The notes: generated from the letters alone by a model not told the origin. A stretch of 64,000 bases of DNA from Chrysemys picta bellii (GCF_011386835.1 NC_088800.1:83578981-83642980); one strand, 5' to 3'. Positions 12,912-25,869 are shown, counted from the stretch's first letter. Program-made: numbers and translations.

Positions 12912-13032
12912 GCATTGAACTTATCCTACATCAAAACATGAGTGAGGAGGTAACTTTACGTTAAGGTCTCTTGGTTGGAAACTTGTTCTTCAGCATTTAC
13001 TCTTGGAAATTACTTTGCACTGGTTCTTGTCA
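12912..13032 (+). repeat. Local repeat, copy 1 of 2
   Basis: About 120 bp starting GCATTGAAC and containing 'atgagtgaggaggtaac', 'ttgttcttcagcattta' and 'ctcttggaaa' recur in the same order and orientation at 15250-15358. The nature of the element is unknown. It may be an unnamed dispersed repeat or a local duplication. Confidence 0.6.
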
Positions 13033-13186
13033 TGGTAAGCTGCCAGGGACCCTGGGAAGCCTGGGAGCCTGCACTGCTGGGGAACTGGGATCCTGGGAGC
13101 AAAGATTTCCAAGCTCTCAGCTCCCCATCAGCACTCCAGGCAGGCTGCTAAGGACCAGGCAGATGAGCTACCAGGAGACCACACAA

Positions 13187-13322
13187 ATTTTGAAACCTGC
13201 CTGGCAGGTAGGGTTCCAGCAGAATTTTGTCAAAATTGACACTGTCCGGCAAAACATTTCGATTTCAACAGATCAGAAAATTCCGACGAAAATTTCCTCT
13301 AAAATTTTCTGACCAGCTCTAT
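13187..13322. repeat. AT-rich repeat with GACCAGCTCT end
   Basis: The segment contains 'cagaattttgtcaaaattg', 'aaaacatttcgatttc' and 'ctaaaattttctgacc', and ends AGCTCT at 13320. It is a shorter relative of the AT-rich family at 5058-5462 and 56690-57165. Confidence 0.4.
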
Positions 13323-13724
13323 TATAGGGAATTCCACCTAGGTTGTGCTCTCCCAGACTGCGAGATGGGTCTCTTCCCAGCCTAAACTCTCTGGAGATGC
13401 CAGTGAAACAGAGCACTTGTCCTGGATTTTAACTCAAAATGATGATTCTCCAGATCGTTGCTTTTTCAGAACTAAACGTTACCTCTCCATTGGCTTTAAA
13501 CGCTTTGTTTTAATGATCAGGACTGAGCTGGTTAGTGAAAAGCTTGGATTGTTATTAGATGTGGAAAAAACGAAATATGCTCTTTGACTTCATTCCGATT
13601 AGCTCATTTAATCAATAAACACTCGCTCCTGCTTCTGAACCCAGCCTCTGGGTACCTCTGAATATGAGATCTTAAACTTTGCATTGTGCTCAATGAAGAA
13701 AGCCTGGAGTGTTCTATAACCATA

Positions 13725-13805
13725 ATCATCTGATTTTGATATTACACTTTTATTTAGATGGATCCCAAAGCGCTTTGCAAACTAGATATACAAAACTCTT
13801 TTCAT
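13725..13805. repeat. Possible MIR-like tail fragment
   Basis: The words 'tttagatggatccca' and 'aagcgctttgcaaact' resemble the 3' part of the MIR-like copies in this window ('aaagcgctttacatgagct' at 24305). It is short and diverged. Confidence 0.3.
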
Positions 13806-15249
13806 CCTCCACTGAAATGCACTGATCTATAGGGTGGAATGTAGCAGCTGTCCAGCAGCGTGCCTCAGTGCTATACAGTGTTTTGGGGGAGAGGATGTGA
13901 AGGGTATCATAATCATTTGAAACTGCATGGAGAATGTAGGTGCACCAAATGCAATTACCTGAGTTGAAGTTTGGCCAGGTGGATGCAGCTAACTCTCACC
14001 CGATCTAATGTTGCAAAAAATTCCACAATATCTTTTATGACCATGAGTAATCAGGGCCTCAATTTTACATCTCATGTCAAAGACCACACAGGGCCCCCTA
14101 ATTACATACTAAAGCATTTTTTCAGTACTGACTCAGGGCCAGATTCTGATCTCATGCTGGCACAAACCAAGAGTAACTTGCTTTGGGTCTGAAATGCTGC
14201 CACCTCCTTCTACCCTACTCCTGGCTGACTTAAGGAGATGTCTTCAAGTTCCTGGCTTTGACACATTTATTCTCCTTTGCAGCTTGCTTATGCAGAATGT
14301 CTCTTGCCGATCCATTGACTCGTCTGCTAACAGCTACAGCCTTCTGAGTTAAAATCTCTCAGCTAAAACAACCACTGAAGGGCTACTCTTCTAAGAGCTG
14401 GAGTTGTTCCTGATGTGCACCCATAGCGTGAGATCAGAATGTGGTTCTCCAAGGGAAGACCGTCACTGACTAAATCGCCATTCTCACTTTCTGCCACCCT
14501 TCGGGTATATCCCCGGAGGAACCTCCCATCCAAAAACCGAACAGGCCCAATCCCAGGAATGCGTTACTGTTCCATGTGAGTGAAGGAGTCAGAAACAGGG
14601 CCTTACTTTCAGAGAGCTGATGAGATCACAGTTTAAGATGCTGCTGAAATGCCCATTGGGACTTGCTGGTCCAGAGAAGCAGCCTGTGGTCATTGGCTAA
14701 ATAAATAAATAACAAGGTCTCAGAAATTACACCAAATCTCTGCAAAGGGTTTGCCATTAAATAGCTTTGTGACGGCTTCCTCTGTAGGAAGTAACTTTAC
14801 CATCAAGGCTGGAACACTGTTGATAATCCAGAGCAGAGTAGCGATATATTCCATCTTTCTGTAAAATCATTCATTCATTTTGTATTGTTCCAACACTTAC
14901 AAAAACAATCCACCTACAGCTATTTTGCCTGAAATATATTCACTTGGAACACTAGCTTTTAGAAAAAGAGTCAATGGATCAGGCAACACCAAGAGGTAGT
15001 TGCATAACAAAGCAGAATAAACGTGTCAAAGTCAGTAATTTGATGACATGTCTTCCTTCTGCAAGGCGAAGGGCAGTGGTGGGAGGCGGCTTGTATTTCA
15101 GACCCAAAGCGAGCAACCGATCCCAAATTCGCATACAATACTTCGGTAATTGAGTTAAATGTATAAAATTTCCTGAAATAAAAATACGCCTTGTAAATTC
15201 TTGCTGCATGTTATGAATAAAGGCAGCGAGACCAGCTTTAACTCCTTTA

Positions 15250-15358
15250 GCATTGAACTCATCCTACATGAAAGGATGAGTGAGGAGGTAACATTAAGAT
15301 AAGTTCTGTTTGTTCTTCAGCATTTACTCTTGGAAACTACTTTTTGCTAGTTCTTGGC
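15250..15358 (+). repeat. Local repeat, copy 2 of 2
   Basis: This matches 12912-13032 in order: GCATTGAAC, 'atgagtgaggaggtaac', 'ttgttcttcagcattta', 'ctcttggaaa' and 'ttcttg'. Short indels separate the copies. Flanking sequence differs, so the similarity is confined to about 110-120 bp. Confidence 0.6.
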
Positions 15359-15509
15359 TATACAGGCCACGAGGTAAAGGAGTCTACTATACAGCTTATA
15401 CTGCAGCACGTGTATGATTACTGATTATTTGTGGTATCACCATATCACGATACCCTGTGCGAGCGAGGTGCGTGCTATTGTGTCCGTTTTGGAAATCTGG
15501 CTAACGGAG

Positions 15510-15613
15510 ACAGGGGAGCCCGAACATCTACAGCCCCTTAGCCTGAGTCCCGCGAGCCCAAGTCCGCTGGCAGAGGCCAGCTGCCGGTGTCTAATTGCAG
15601 TGTAGACATACCC
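15510..15613. mobile_element. Half of a TIR element ending GTAGACATACCC
   Basis: The right end reads TGCAGTGTAGACATACCC, the same terminal motif as the element ending at 49038. 'gcccgaacatctaca' and 'ctgccggtgtctaattgc' precede it. The left half is not visible, so this is a truncated copy of a palindromic non-autonomous DNA element. Confidence 0.45.
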
Positions 15614-18500
15614 TGAGAGCTGGGACGAGAACCCAGGTGCCCTACTTCAAATCCTTTCATAACTGGAGGAGGGAGAAAGGGGAAAAGAGGAGTTTGCGAA
15701 GTTCTTCAGAGAGAGCAAATAAACAAATGCTATTCTAATCGTACATTGGAGAACAGAATTTTAAAATTGTTTCTTGGGGTCTTGTTTCTTTGCATTCCTA
15801 GGGTGAGAAGGCCATTGAGATGCATTTCTCTTGCCCTGTGAATGTATGAGACACATTTTCCACCACGTCTGCGTACACCCATAAATCTGCAGCCTGGTAT
15901 AAACCCTAACTCAGAGGGGAGTCTCTGGACTCAGCCTTTCTCCGGCTGAGTGGGGGCTTTCTTTAGCTGTGACAGCAAAAGCAGATTGTGTAAAAATGAT
16001 GTGAGCTGCTTTTGTGATGGAGATTAAGCTGAGATCACCAAACTCACTGCATGCAAGAATGTAAGCTGGAGTCGAGCCAGCTTTCCTCTTTCAGACCTTA
16101 TCTGGGTGACCTATTTAGCCCTTTTTTCTCCTGGCAGTTCTGATAGCTTTCTGAATTTCTTTGGGATTCACAAAACAGGCTTATCTGCGGCATAAAACAG
16201 AACGAGTGGAGAGAGGTCATTATTTTCCTGTGTGTTACTGTGCACTAAATAGTTTTGCAAAACAGATTAAATCCTCATGTAGATAGAGTCAAAAAGTGAA
16301 CAAGAGATGAAATGAATAATAGGGGGAAATTAAATGTACTTGCTGTTGTCATTTAATGGGAATTTCTTGACTGTGCCTACAATAACTTTTGGGGAAAAAC
16401 TACATATATAAGTATTTTTCAAACTGAAACCAGATGGGGGAATCATAGCCCGTTTTTCTTTGTGGGAGGCTATGTTTTCATGGTACGCAAGTAACTGGAG
16501 GCACATTAAAATCAAATTTGGCTTTCAAGGCTTGTCCTTCCTATCTTTTTGCAGGAAGGGCCGACTCACGATGTTATGAATTTCAGATTGTCACTGTGGG
16601 AGGGGATTCTTTGGAGGAGGGGCCGGAGATTTCAAAGGAGGAAAGTTAACTATTTAACCAAAGAAAAAAATGAAAGTTTGGGAAGCCCGAAGTCTGCCTC
16701 GAACTATCCCATCCCAATTTTTCATGGGCAAAGGCCTCTACACTTATTGTGGCTGTTGTTTTAACTACAAACAAAAGACTGCTAGGCAATTCTCAATGCA
16801 GGTAAAATGTATGATACCTGCCCCGAGGAGCTGACAAACAAATCTCAGACACGATGCAATGAGAAGGTGACAAGGCACTGGGGATGGGAAGAAAAGAGGA
16901 ATAACCTCGGTAAGCCAGTAAGACAAGGCAATGATTGAACAGTGGCTAGGGCAACCCACAATGGATCACTGGAGGTTTTTTCCCCCTGCGATAAAATAGA
17001 CTAAACATGTAAAACATTTGATTCAGACAGTTCCTTGTGGGTATCGCAGACAGAGTGGGTCTCCAGGAGGGTTTTAAAAGAGGAAAGAGTAGGGGCTTTG
17101 CAGGCCAGTCTAAGAAGGGTGCTCCATGCGTAGAGGTAGGCATAGAAGAGAAGCAGAACAGTTGTTGTTAGTGAAACAACTTTGCTCCCTGATTTCCCTG
17201 GGTCACTTGCACTCTGGGTTTGGCATGGAGACTGCACTGGTTACGCTGGTGGTTAATTTGCTAGTGCTGGAGAAAGACCAGTTGCCCTGACTGGGCAGCT
17301 GCTCATCCATCCCAACAGCTCTCCTGCTGGGGCTCTACAAAGTTCCCTTTCTCATTCCCCACCTGCGAGCCCCTCTCCCCTCAGCCCCCCTCGCACTCAG
17401 TGTGAATTGGAGGGCAGAGGGAGATGGGGGACAATCCTGGTTGCAATGCCATAAAGACACAGGTGACACACAGCTCTCCGTGTGACATCCTGCCACTAAT
17501 GAAGCCGATGGAAGCTTTACCGTTGATGGAGTCAGGGTTTCACCCACCATCTTCTTCATCAAACCCAGCTGGTGCGTTGTGTCTGATTTCCCCACAACCA
17601 GCAGAGACTTGGACTAGAAAGAGAGCGAGGTGGCCAAAGCTCCATCCGGACAAGCTAGAGCCGATGGTGGTAGGATGGGAAAGCATCTTCAGCTCGGTGA
17701 GATTGAAGGCTGCTCTCTCTTTCTTTTCCCTTCACCCAGTACGAGGAGAATTCACCTGCCTCTTCTCCAAGAGATGTCCTGTTTGGTGACATCTTTGAAC
17801 TCCCGCTTGTTCCCAGATCACCAAGTACAACCTGGTGGCCAACAACTGCCTTTTCTCATCTGTGTGTAACACACGGGAACCTGGCAGTGAGTTATCGATG
17901 CAGTGAAAAGCCAAGGAGTCGGACTAACTAAGAGATACCATTCAGAAGTTTCAGCTGAAACAGGATGCAGATGTTCGCCTGGGATAGCTGCAGGAAGTGC
18001 AGTGTGCCAGTTCTCAAATGATTCCACTGGTTACCTCCTGGCTCCTGTGTGCAGTGGCTTGGCATTGATCTATAAAGCTGTGTAAGACTGGGGCCCTGTC
18101 TAAGAAATCTGCTTCCTTCCCCACTGTGACATTTAAAGTCAACTGAGGAACCATCCCCAAGTCCTGAATAGCGACAGCCAGGATCTTCCAAGGGGAGGAA
18201 CTGTATTCTCCTGGTTAGTTCAACAACTTGAGCGCATGGATCTGTGACACAGAGAGGACTACGGATGAAAAGTGCCATATAAGAGCTAGAATATATTGTT
18301 CTGCCAATGCATAGATGAGACAGTCTCTTTCTTTGCAGGCCTTTTGCTGGAGCAAAGTGAGCGGGAGTTTGTCATTTATGTTATGCGAGAGAGGAATTTG
18401 TTTGGATTTTTTTCCCCAATGATAAATATAATTTGTGCCCTGTCTCTTAAAAATTGATACCTGCCCCAAGTGACCTGGCTACTGGACATGTGTAAGTTAC

Positions 18501-18504
<4 letters not shown>

Positions 18505-18542
<38 letters not shown>

Positions 18543-18551
18543 CACACACAT
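18505..18551. repeat. (TG)n microsatellite with (CA)n continuation
   Basis: An uninterrupted TG run of about 35 bp is followed by TATACACACACA, forming a short self-complementary dinucleotide tract. Confidence 0.95.
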
Positions 18552-19397
18552 GCTCCAGTACTAACTAGTGACCACATCCACATGATCTGGTGTAGCCTGC
18601 AAATTCACAGACATCCCTAGACTGTGTTTAACTGTTTACAAGCTATTGTTGCTGTTCCTGCTAGACAAATATACAGTCTGTTACAAAGAATATGAGCTTC
18701 TAGTACCTACTGTACGTTTACAACAACCTCTGATTTAAAAATAAAGAAATAAACAGCCGAACAAAGAAGTGTAACCTGTAAAGAGTTATAGGGGTAGGTG
18801 CCCATTTTCTGACAGAGGGGTTTGGTAACAGTGCAGGGGACAGAAATATAAGGAATAATTGTTTTTGGGCCTAGAACCAGGAAAACTACTTTTCCAAATT
18901 AATCCAGCGAGAGCCATGAATCCACAGTATCTCATATCACACTTCATAAAACTCCAGTCATAATCCATAAAACTGACATTATTAGATTAAAAACCTCAGT
19001 TCCTCCTATAAGGAGTTTGCTCATTAGACATGCTGTAGTTTTATAACCTTAAAGTTCCTACCCAATTACCATGATTAATACTGTGCTTTAATAAAAAAAA
19101 AATCACCACGGGGGTTGGTACCATCTGTTTGTTATAATTGTGCATTTCAATATTGTCCAGCAAAAGAGAGGTGTACACTTAGTAAATACAAGTCAAGCAC
19201 CAGGCTAACGATGGCACAGTACAGAAGTAGGTAAGAGAGGATGCAACGTACTCTTCTTGATTGTAGTGCATAGTATGTATAAGCCTTTAAAATAGTGTAA
19301 AAGGAGTATTGGTTGTTATGCAGGATGCATATTGAACTATCATTCTTTACACATCTGATGGCAAAGGGACAATTGTTCCATCTGCACATAGGTAGAA

Positions 19398-19590
19398 TAA
19401 CATCTGTATAGTGCTTTTCATCCACAGACCCCAAACAGCTTTTCAGAGGCCAGTGTCATTATACCCATTTTACAGATGAGGAAACTCAGGCTTGGATAGG
19501 GAAAGTAACTTGCTCAAGGTCAACCAGCAGCCTAGTGGCAGAGCCAAGACTAGAAGCCAGATCCCCTGCAGTCCAGTGCAATGCTCTATC
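19398..19590 (-). repeat. MIR-like SINE, antisense
   Basis: The plus strand reads 'cccattttacagatgagga', 'aactcaggcttgg', 'cttgctcaaggtcaaccag' and 'tccagtgcaatgctctatcc'. This is the reverse complement of the MIR-type core seen in sense orientation at 24185-24345. Confidence 0.75.
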
Positions 19591-21199
19591 CCATTACGTT
19601 ATTGGAGATATTTGCTCCTTCAGCTGTGAGATGAATTAGGTTGGTTGATACGCTGGTGCTCTCTGGAGGACAGATGGAAGCTTCCCTCCAATGCTTTTTC
19701 TTTCTTTGGGAGGAGAAAGTAAAACATGAAGGATTAGGAAGTTGTGTGGAGAAAGGGAGGATTAGATAAATGTGCTCTGGCAGCCAAAGCAAATACGGGT
19801 CTGAATCATGAGGGTCGACTAACCCCAAGGTATCCTGGGCCTAAAGGATCAGAACTGCAGAAGACAGTTGCTACTCAGCTGACAGAGTTTCAGTCTTAGC
19901 GTTGGCCAGACAGATCTGTCACATAACATAACCTCTTTCCAGAAGTGGCCAAGAAGCGCGTCGTTAGGACAGCCAACAATCGTAGAGGTGGAAGAAATGA
20001 CAGTTTCACTGATCACTTAATTGACTTCCAAGTAGAAGTTGTTTTTTTTGGCCAACCTCAGGATTAAATGGTATTTGTGCCCCCCGGGAAGGGTATAATA
20101 TTAACCATTTATTGAATTTGTTCATTGATGCCTTTATATTAATCAAATACCCAATTGTGATCCACAAGATTCAATTTGAGTAACTCAAGTTAAAAATTTG
20201 TCAGGTTCATAATTCCACCCACAGACCAAAAAATGCCAAACCTATATTATTTTTGAATCCCCTGATTTTTAAGGGCTGGTGGAAATAAGATATTTTTGCT
20301 TCTGACTTCCAAGCAATAAAGAGAGGTGAATCACTACTGAAAAAAAAATGAGTGTAACAGACCACCCAGTTGCTACTTATAAAGCTGTAAAGTGATCCTG
20401 TGTCAAACTGGCAAACCAGAGAATTATTTTCTTAATATTACCGCAATAGTGCAAGGAAAATCAAATAAAAACCAAGAACATGGTTTCCCAACAAAGTAGC
20501 TAGGTGAGAAATACATTCATGAATACAGGCTGATTAATATGCATTGAACTTAAAGCTAAACCATTCATGGATCAGAGTGGGAACTGTATACACATTTGCT
20601 GCTCTGAGTACTACATGTTACATCCCAGGAACTTACATGTGTATGTCATTCAGAACCAAGTGGTGGTGTTTTTTTAATAATTCTGAGTAATTATCCAACG
20701 TGGGCTAAGAGAGTAATTTTGTTTACCAAAAAGCAGTGAAGACGTTTGCAATGTGCTGTAATTGGTCATGGCTCGCCCCTTTAGGATGCTGTCGCACTGC
20801 TCCTTGAATGTCCTCTCAGCATTTTCAAACATTGCAACTTACAAATATGGACTTAACAAAACTATGCCCATGTCAGACAAATAAATGATATGATTTTGAT
20901 TTTGTTTTAATGAGTAAAGTTAAATTATTTTTAATAGAACATCAGCTGAAAGGCCTCAGACCAATAGTATGTGTTTTATTAATGTTTCAATGGTAGAACA
21001 GCATTTTAGTGACTCTAGAAAGTCGGGAGACTGAGTATGCAAAACCGGAGAACTTGCCTAGGAAAGAAAGAAGCCAAACTGTATGAGCACACTTGAGGAT
21101 ACTGCAAAGGGAAAATCAGGGGACTAGTAATAGGATATTCAGATAATTCTAACTGAGATGGTCATATGGTGAAGATGATGGAATATGGTGTAATTCTAA

Positions 21200-21397
21200 A
21201 CAGATTTAATTAAATCGGTAAAAAGTCTGTGTGGACACTCTTATTTTGGTTTAATCCAGGCCTGCTTCGGTTTAGCTTAAGTTAATTAGGAACAGGTTGA
21301 AGACAAACAGCAATAAGCCTCTAAAATAAGAGTGTGCACACAGGGGTTTGCACCAGTTTCATGGAACCCATGCAAGTTTCTGTGTAGACAAGGTCTT
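21200..21397. mobile_element. Inverted-repeat DNA element (MITE-like)
   Basis: Arms GTGGACACTCTTATTTT (21231-21247) and AAAATAAGAGTGTGCAC (21323-21339) pair with one mismatch over 17 bp. Outer sequence on the right ends 'tgtgtagacaaggtctt', a typical end of palindromic reptile DNA elements. The left boundary is not clear. Confidence 0.5.
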
Positions 21398-21605
21398 AAG
21401 GATCTCAGGATTTGACCTGAGGGCTACATGTGTTGTTGTTGTTGTTTTTGTGGTAAAACGGGGGAAATTATTTCATCTTATTTCATTTCAAATTATTTCA
21501 TTTTATTTTATGCTGCCCATCAACCCTTATCAATAGTTACCACTAAGCACATGAAATAAGGGCAGTACCACACAGATGCTGCTGTTTGGTACTTGTTCAC
21601 CTGGT

Positions 21606-21950
21606 AATTCATAGATTCGTAGATTCCAAATTGTAATTATCTAGTCTGACCTCCTGTATAACACCGACCAGAGAACTTCCCCAAAATAATTCCTAGAGCA
21701 GATCGTTTGACTAAAATCTTGATTTAAAAATTGTCAGTAATGAAGTCTGCCAGTTCCAGTTAAAAATATATATCTTATTTCCAATCTGAATTTGTCTAGC
21801 TTCAACTTTCAGCCATTTGATTATGTTATACCTTTCCCTGCTAGATTGAAGATCCCATTATTAAATATTCGTTCCCCATGTAGATACTTATAGAGTATAA
21901 CCAAGTCACGCCTAACCTTCTCTTTGTTAAGCTAAATAGATTGAACTAGA
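21606..21950 (-). mobile_element. CR1-group LINE 3' end, antisense
   Basis: The stretch closely parallels 50072-50470, sharing in the same order 'tctagtctgacctcctgta', 'aataattcctagagcaga', 'tgaatttgtctagcttcaac', 'cccattattaaatatt' and 'ccccatgtagatac'. Read on the minus strand this is the 3' region of a CR1-group LINE. No coding capacity remains. Confidence 0.75.
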
Positions 21951-23052
21951 ATGATGCTCACTGCTCTGTAGTGCATAACAGAGCAAAATTCTGCCTTCCT
22001 TGACAGCTCTGCAACCCCAGTGACATCAGGGGAGTTTTGAGAGTGGGAAGCAATAATAATGATGGAGAAATTGTCCTGTGTGTTCAAGTGGTATGTGGAG
22101 TTCTAATGAAAGACTCCGAATTTGGGTTTGTAATTCAGCCTGAGCAGAGATGTAGCTCCATCTTTTCTGTGGCTGACCCATGAAAATGGCAAAAAAGTGA
22201 CATCATGTAACTTTAAGGCTGTAAAATAAAGCCATATGCTCTGAAAGCATGTGATTCATGACCACGGCGAAATGGACTGTGACCAAGAAATGACTGCTTT
22301 AGGCTCATTAAGATTGGTTGGGGAACTGGGTGCAAGAAAGTTCCTTGGATTTTCAAATCATTGTAATGAGAAGAAAAAATATCCTATATCTCAAAAGCCT
22401 GTCCTAATATATACAAATATTTATGCTCTTCCAAGAGCTTTCAAATGTTCCCACTTTTTCTGTTCTGCGTTACACATGCAAAACATCCTCATAAATGGGT
22501 AATAAAAGCTAAAATAAAAAATACCTCTTCGAAAACATACACAGATATTTAAGGGCTGTTTTTTAATTAGAAGTGCCAAAGTTTTCCTCTAGGGTTTCTG
22601 AAACCTTGGTTTCCCCGACATGTGGGCATAATCAGGAAGTAACCACGTAGACAATCAAACATGGACCCAAACAACAGCATAGTCACAGAGGTGAGTAGGG
22701 AAATCAAGTCACCATGCACGGGAGATCCTTTTCTCACTGAAAGTAATGGCAGAACCCACTTTGAGTGTCCATGGGAGCATGTTCGGGCCTCTAGTGTAGT
22801 GGGTTTTTTTGCCATATCTTTGGTAATCTGAGACAAGAGGAAGTTCAGCAGAGAACTGGGTGCAGGGTTGTGATAACGCGGTATCCAGGGTTTTCTTGTC
22901 AGTGCTATTGAATGCATGTAAATAGCTTCTGAGAAAGGACTGTGCTCACTGTTGTTTCAAGCACTTTACTATGGTATGCGCTCTGTATGGTATTATGGTA
23001 CACGCCTTAGGGGCGTTTCTCCTGTCTGTGGTCACCCCAAGAAGAAAAAGTG

Positions 23053-23275
23053 GTTACTTACCAGTGATTGCAGTTCTTTGAGGCGGTTGCTTCTAGAGCT
23101 GAGCAGAAAGCCGGGGCTGTTGCAGGGGAATTGTCACCAGATATTGCGTGTCTGAGGTTATATGAGAGAAGTGCCATCTACAGCCACTCAGTTCTTCCTC
23201 CTCCATGACTGTAGATGGAGGAAGCTCTGCCATTTTCTCGCTGTCTGAAGAGCCAGGGTCCTAGCTAACCCTTTT
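23053..23275. repeat. Possible dispersed repeat
   Basis: The words 'gtggttacttaccagtg' and 'gcagttctttgaggcgg' resemble a dispersed reptile repeat that I recall as carrying 'ttcttcgagatg'. This is a weak resemblance only and boundaries are arbitrary. Confidence 0.25.
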
Positions 23276-23286
23276 TCATAACGTTT

Positions 23287-23320
23287 CCCCCCCCCCCCCC
23301 ACACCGTACACACACACACT
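23287..23320. repeat. Poly-C and (CA)n tract
   Basis: A run of about 14 C is followed by ACACCGTACACACACACAC. Simple sequence. Confidence 0.9.
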
Positions 23321-23954
23321 TTTTTATTGTGGTGTTTTTAGTGGTTTAGAGTAGCTGTAGGATTGCAACTATCACACAGTGTCAATGTGCACTTGGGTCT
23401 CCAGTTAAAATCAGCTCAGTGCACGGTCCCTCCACAGCCAGGAAATAATGCCAGGGAACCCCCTTTGCAGTGCAGAAGCAACCGGGCACAAATGTTTATA
23501 CATATTTTTAAAGTAATTTTTTTGTTTTAAATGGATCCACTCAACATTTCCTTGAGCTTGAGCAGGTGAAAGCCTCTTTGGCACAGGGCTGTCTGGCCCT
23601 GTCTTCAAGATCCACCGGCGACGGCAAGTGAAATGATGTTTGAGATTTGAGGCCTTCCCCAGAGGATGACCACAATGACGGCAGAGGTTTCTCTACAGGT
23701 TGGCAGGGCATGCTCAGATTCCCAGATACTTCGTTACAGTCGTACTGTTCCAAACCAGTCACTGCAGCTGTAATTATCATTGTACCTAACCTTGTTTCAA
23801 GAGAACAAACCATTGTGCACATGGACGTTTCCTTTCCACCTATAGACAAATGCTGTTGTACTAAGGTTGGGACACAATTGCTTGGAAACCTGGCCAGATG
23901 ACACTTTTTTAGTGCATTCCCCTGCCTTCATTGTTTTCATTCTTTCCTACTTAG

Positions 23955-24138
23955 GTGGTCTTAATTATCAGTGGGAACCTGAGCTTCCTCAACTGGTTAA
24001 CCATAGTGCCCAGCATTGCCTGTTTTGATGACACCTGCTTGGGATTCCTGTTCAGTTCCAAAGAGGGATGTGTGAAGGACCAAGTGTTGAAGATACAAGC
24101 CAAACAGGCAGCAGGACAGAGACTTCCTTTAAGATACG
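23955..24138 (+). CDS. LMF1: LMF1 coding exon (probably exon 7)
   Basis: This internal exon encodes part of lipase maturation factor 1, an ER membrane protein required for folding and assembly of lipoprotein lipase and related dimeric lipases. The frame opens with the hydrophobic stretch VVLIISGNLSFLNWLTIVPS and continues through ACFDDTCLGFLFSS. Both blocks match the LMF1 family as I know it and form a membrane segment followed by a more polar loop (KEGCVKDQVLKIQAKQ). The acceptor is a pyrimidine-rich tract ending CTACTTAG before 23955, and the donor is GTAGGT at 24139. The length is 184 nt, entering in phase 0 and leaving one nucleotide of a split Gly codon, which the next exon completes exactly. 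The polar loop appears more diverged than the membrane segment. The exon number rests on the correspondence worked out for the 33517 exon. Confidence 0.96.
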
Positions 24139-24184
24139 GTAGGTCATTCCTGTGAGGAATAAAACCTTATCTACCTAGTGCTCT

Positions 24185-24345
24185 TATCACTTTTATTCCA
24201 AGCTCGGCCACTGGCCTGCTGGATGAACTTGGGCAAGTCCCTTCACCGTTCTGTGCCTCCGTTTTTCCACCTGTAAAATAGGGATAATGATACCTCCCTT
24301 TGGAAAGCGCTTTACATGAGCTAGGTCTTATTATTATGTATGCAG
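24185..24345 (+). repeat. MIR-like SINE
   Basis: The copy reads 'tcggccactggcctgctgg', 'ttgggcaagtcccttcacc', 'ctgtgcctccgtttttcc', 'gtaaaatagggataatga', 'aaagcgctttacatgagct' and 'aggtcttattatta'. It is a nearly complete MIR-type (CORE-SINE-like) element in sense orientation, starting about 45 bp downstream of the LMF1 donor site. Confidence 0.8.
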
Positions 24346-25869
24346 GGGAAGGGAAGTATCTTTGTGTGATAATTCCCTAGTGGGATCATCCACATTGAAG
24401 GACTTCTGGATCTTAAAACCTAAGCCTCTGCTACTTCCACTAAAGAACCATTAGCACAGAGGTAGGAGCTGACTTATACACTTCTATCCTCCAGCTACAT
24501 GGGGGGATACTTACATGGAGTTAGTGCAGGTTGTATTTGCTTATAGAAAAATAAGTCTCTAAAGCTAAAATTCTGATATCGTTGCTCCTGGTGGGTGGCA
24601 CCTTGTTCCACTGACTTCAGTGGGAGTATTTTAAGATATTATTCAGCATGAGGAAAAGCATCAGATGTATCAAATTAAACAATATATAGGTAGAAAACTT
24701 GCCTCCACTGAAGTCAATAACAACACTCCCGTTGATGTCCATGGGACCAGAATTTCATTGGTATTTTTTTTATGTTTAAACGTGGAAAACGTTTTTCACA
24801 TTTATCACACTGGCAGTTTTGCAGCATTTGCCACTGACACGATGGACATAATAGCTCTGTCCAGATGTCTTTAGACTGTTTGGGAGTCGTCATTGTTCCA
24901 ACATAAGCAGAACGTTTTGATTCTGGAATTAAATCAGTAATTTAATGTGGTGCCAAACCAAAAAAAAAAGGAGGGGGAGGGCATAAAATCGCCTCACAAA
25001 TTTTAAGGGGTGGGGCTATCAGACTTTGTCAAGAATGCTGGGCTTGTTCGAGCATCAAGAACTTGGCTGTCAAATTGCCCCGGGCATATAGTTTGGCCTA
25101 CAGGTATAGCATGAAAAAGTAAATAGAAGTTTTGTTAATCTGAATAAAAAAGGAACAATGAAGCATGTGGCTAATGTACACTGCTAAGATTTAACAAAAA
25201 TAAAATCATATCCCCAAAGAGAACTGATAGCGCGGAGAGAAGGGGGATTTACTTATCTGGGTAACAGATGTAGAACTGTTTCTAGGATTTGTATAAACAA
25301 TATGTAAGCAACAAATTGGACATAATATCAACATCAGTTACAGATGCTAGTTTTTAAATATACCAAACATCCTTCAGAAAGACAAAAACATGTTTACAAA
25401 ATAAAATGCCTGCCTGTGGTTCTTTTGAAGCAAGCCCGATCCACCTCAGATTATGCCGTTTATTAAACAGAAGTGTTTAGTTTCAGTAATGCTCATTACG
25501 TTTCATTACACGATGTATTTATTTTAAATATTTTACTAGAAGAAATCTCTTTTCGTTGCAGCATTTAAATTCCAAGTCGCTTTCCAGCAGGGCTGGTAAA
25601 TCCAGTGATTGGAGTGATGCTAGAGATCTCCTGTTGAGTTGTGTGTTTTTCAGTCACTCTGAGCAAACCTATGCCTGTCTTGTGGGAGAAGAGACAGAAA
25701 AATGGTTCTTCAATTTACCAATCTGTGAATCGTTTTGAGGATGAGAGAGATCCTCTTATGACTCAACTTCCTAAATTTACTCCATGACATTCTCTGATGG
25801 GTCTCCCCAGACCACAAGTTAAGGATTACTTAGAAGAACCTCCCATACTTGCTACAAACTTGGGTTCAG

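Larger units (their letters stand above)
1..23954 (+). other. LMF1: LMF1 intron 6 (3' part), repeat-rich
   Basis: This is non-coding sequence upstream of the first visible LMF1 exon. I looked for the preceding exon, which should encode the membrane segment before the SGNLSF motif, and did not find it, so the whole stretch is inferred to be intron. It holds a MIR-like SINE (about 1285-1490), a GC-rich patch (2590-3010), a turtle SINE (3018-3218), a hAT element (4071-4711), an AT-rich repeat (5058-5462), an antisense LINE (6800-8880), several SINE-like pieces, inverted-repeat elements (12764-12889, 21200-21397) and an antisense LINE end (21606-21950). I see nothing recognisable in 1-1280, 1490-2590, 3220-4070, 5470-6790, 8890-9940, 10040-11110, 11890-12760, 13810-15250, 15615-18500, 18555-19395, 19590-21200, 21950-23050 and 23310-23954. 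Confidence 0.75.

Noticed and set aside
1..23954. Upstream LMF1 exons
   Set aside because: No frame with the preceding family blocks and splice sites was seen. The first visible exon is at 23955.
24660..24880. Small plus-strand frame between LMF1 exons as an extra exon
   Set aside because: No splice-site pair with matching phase, and the adjacent LMF1 exons already join in frame without it.
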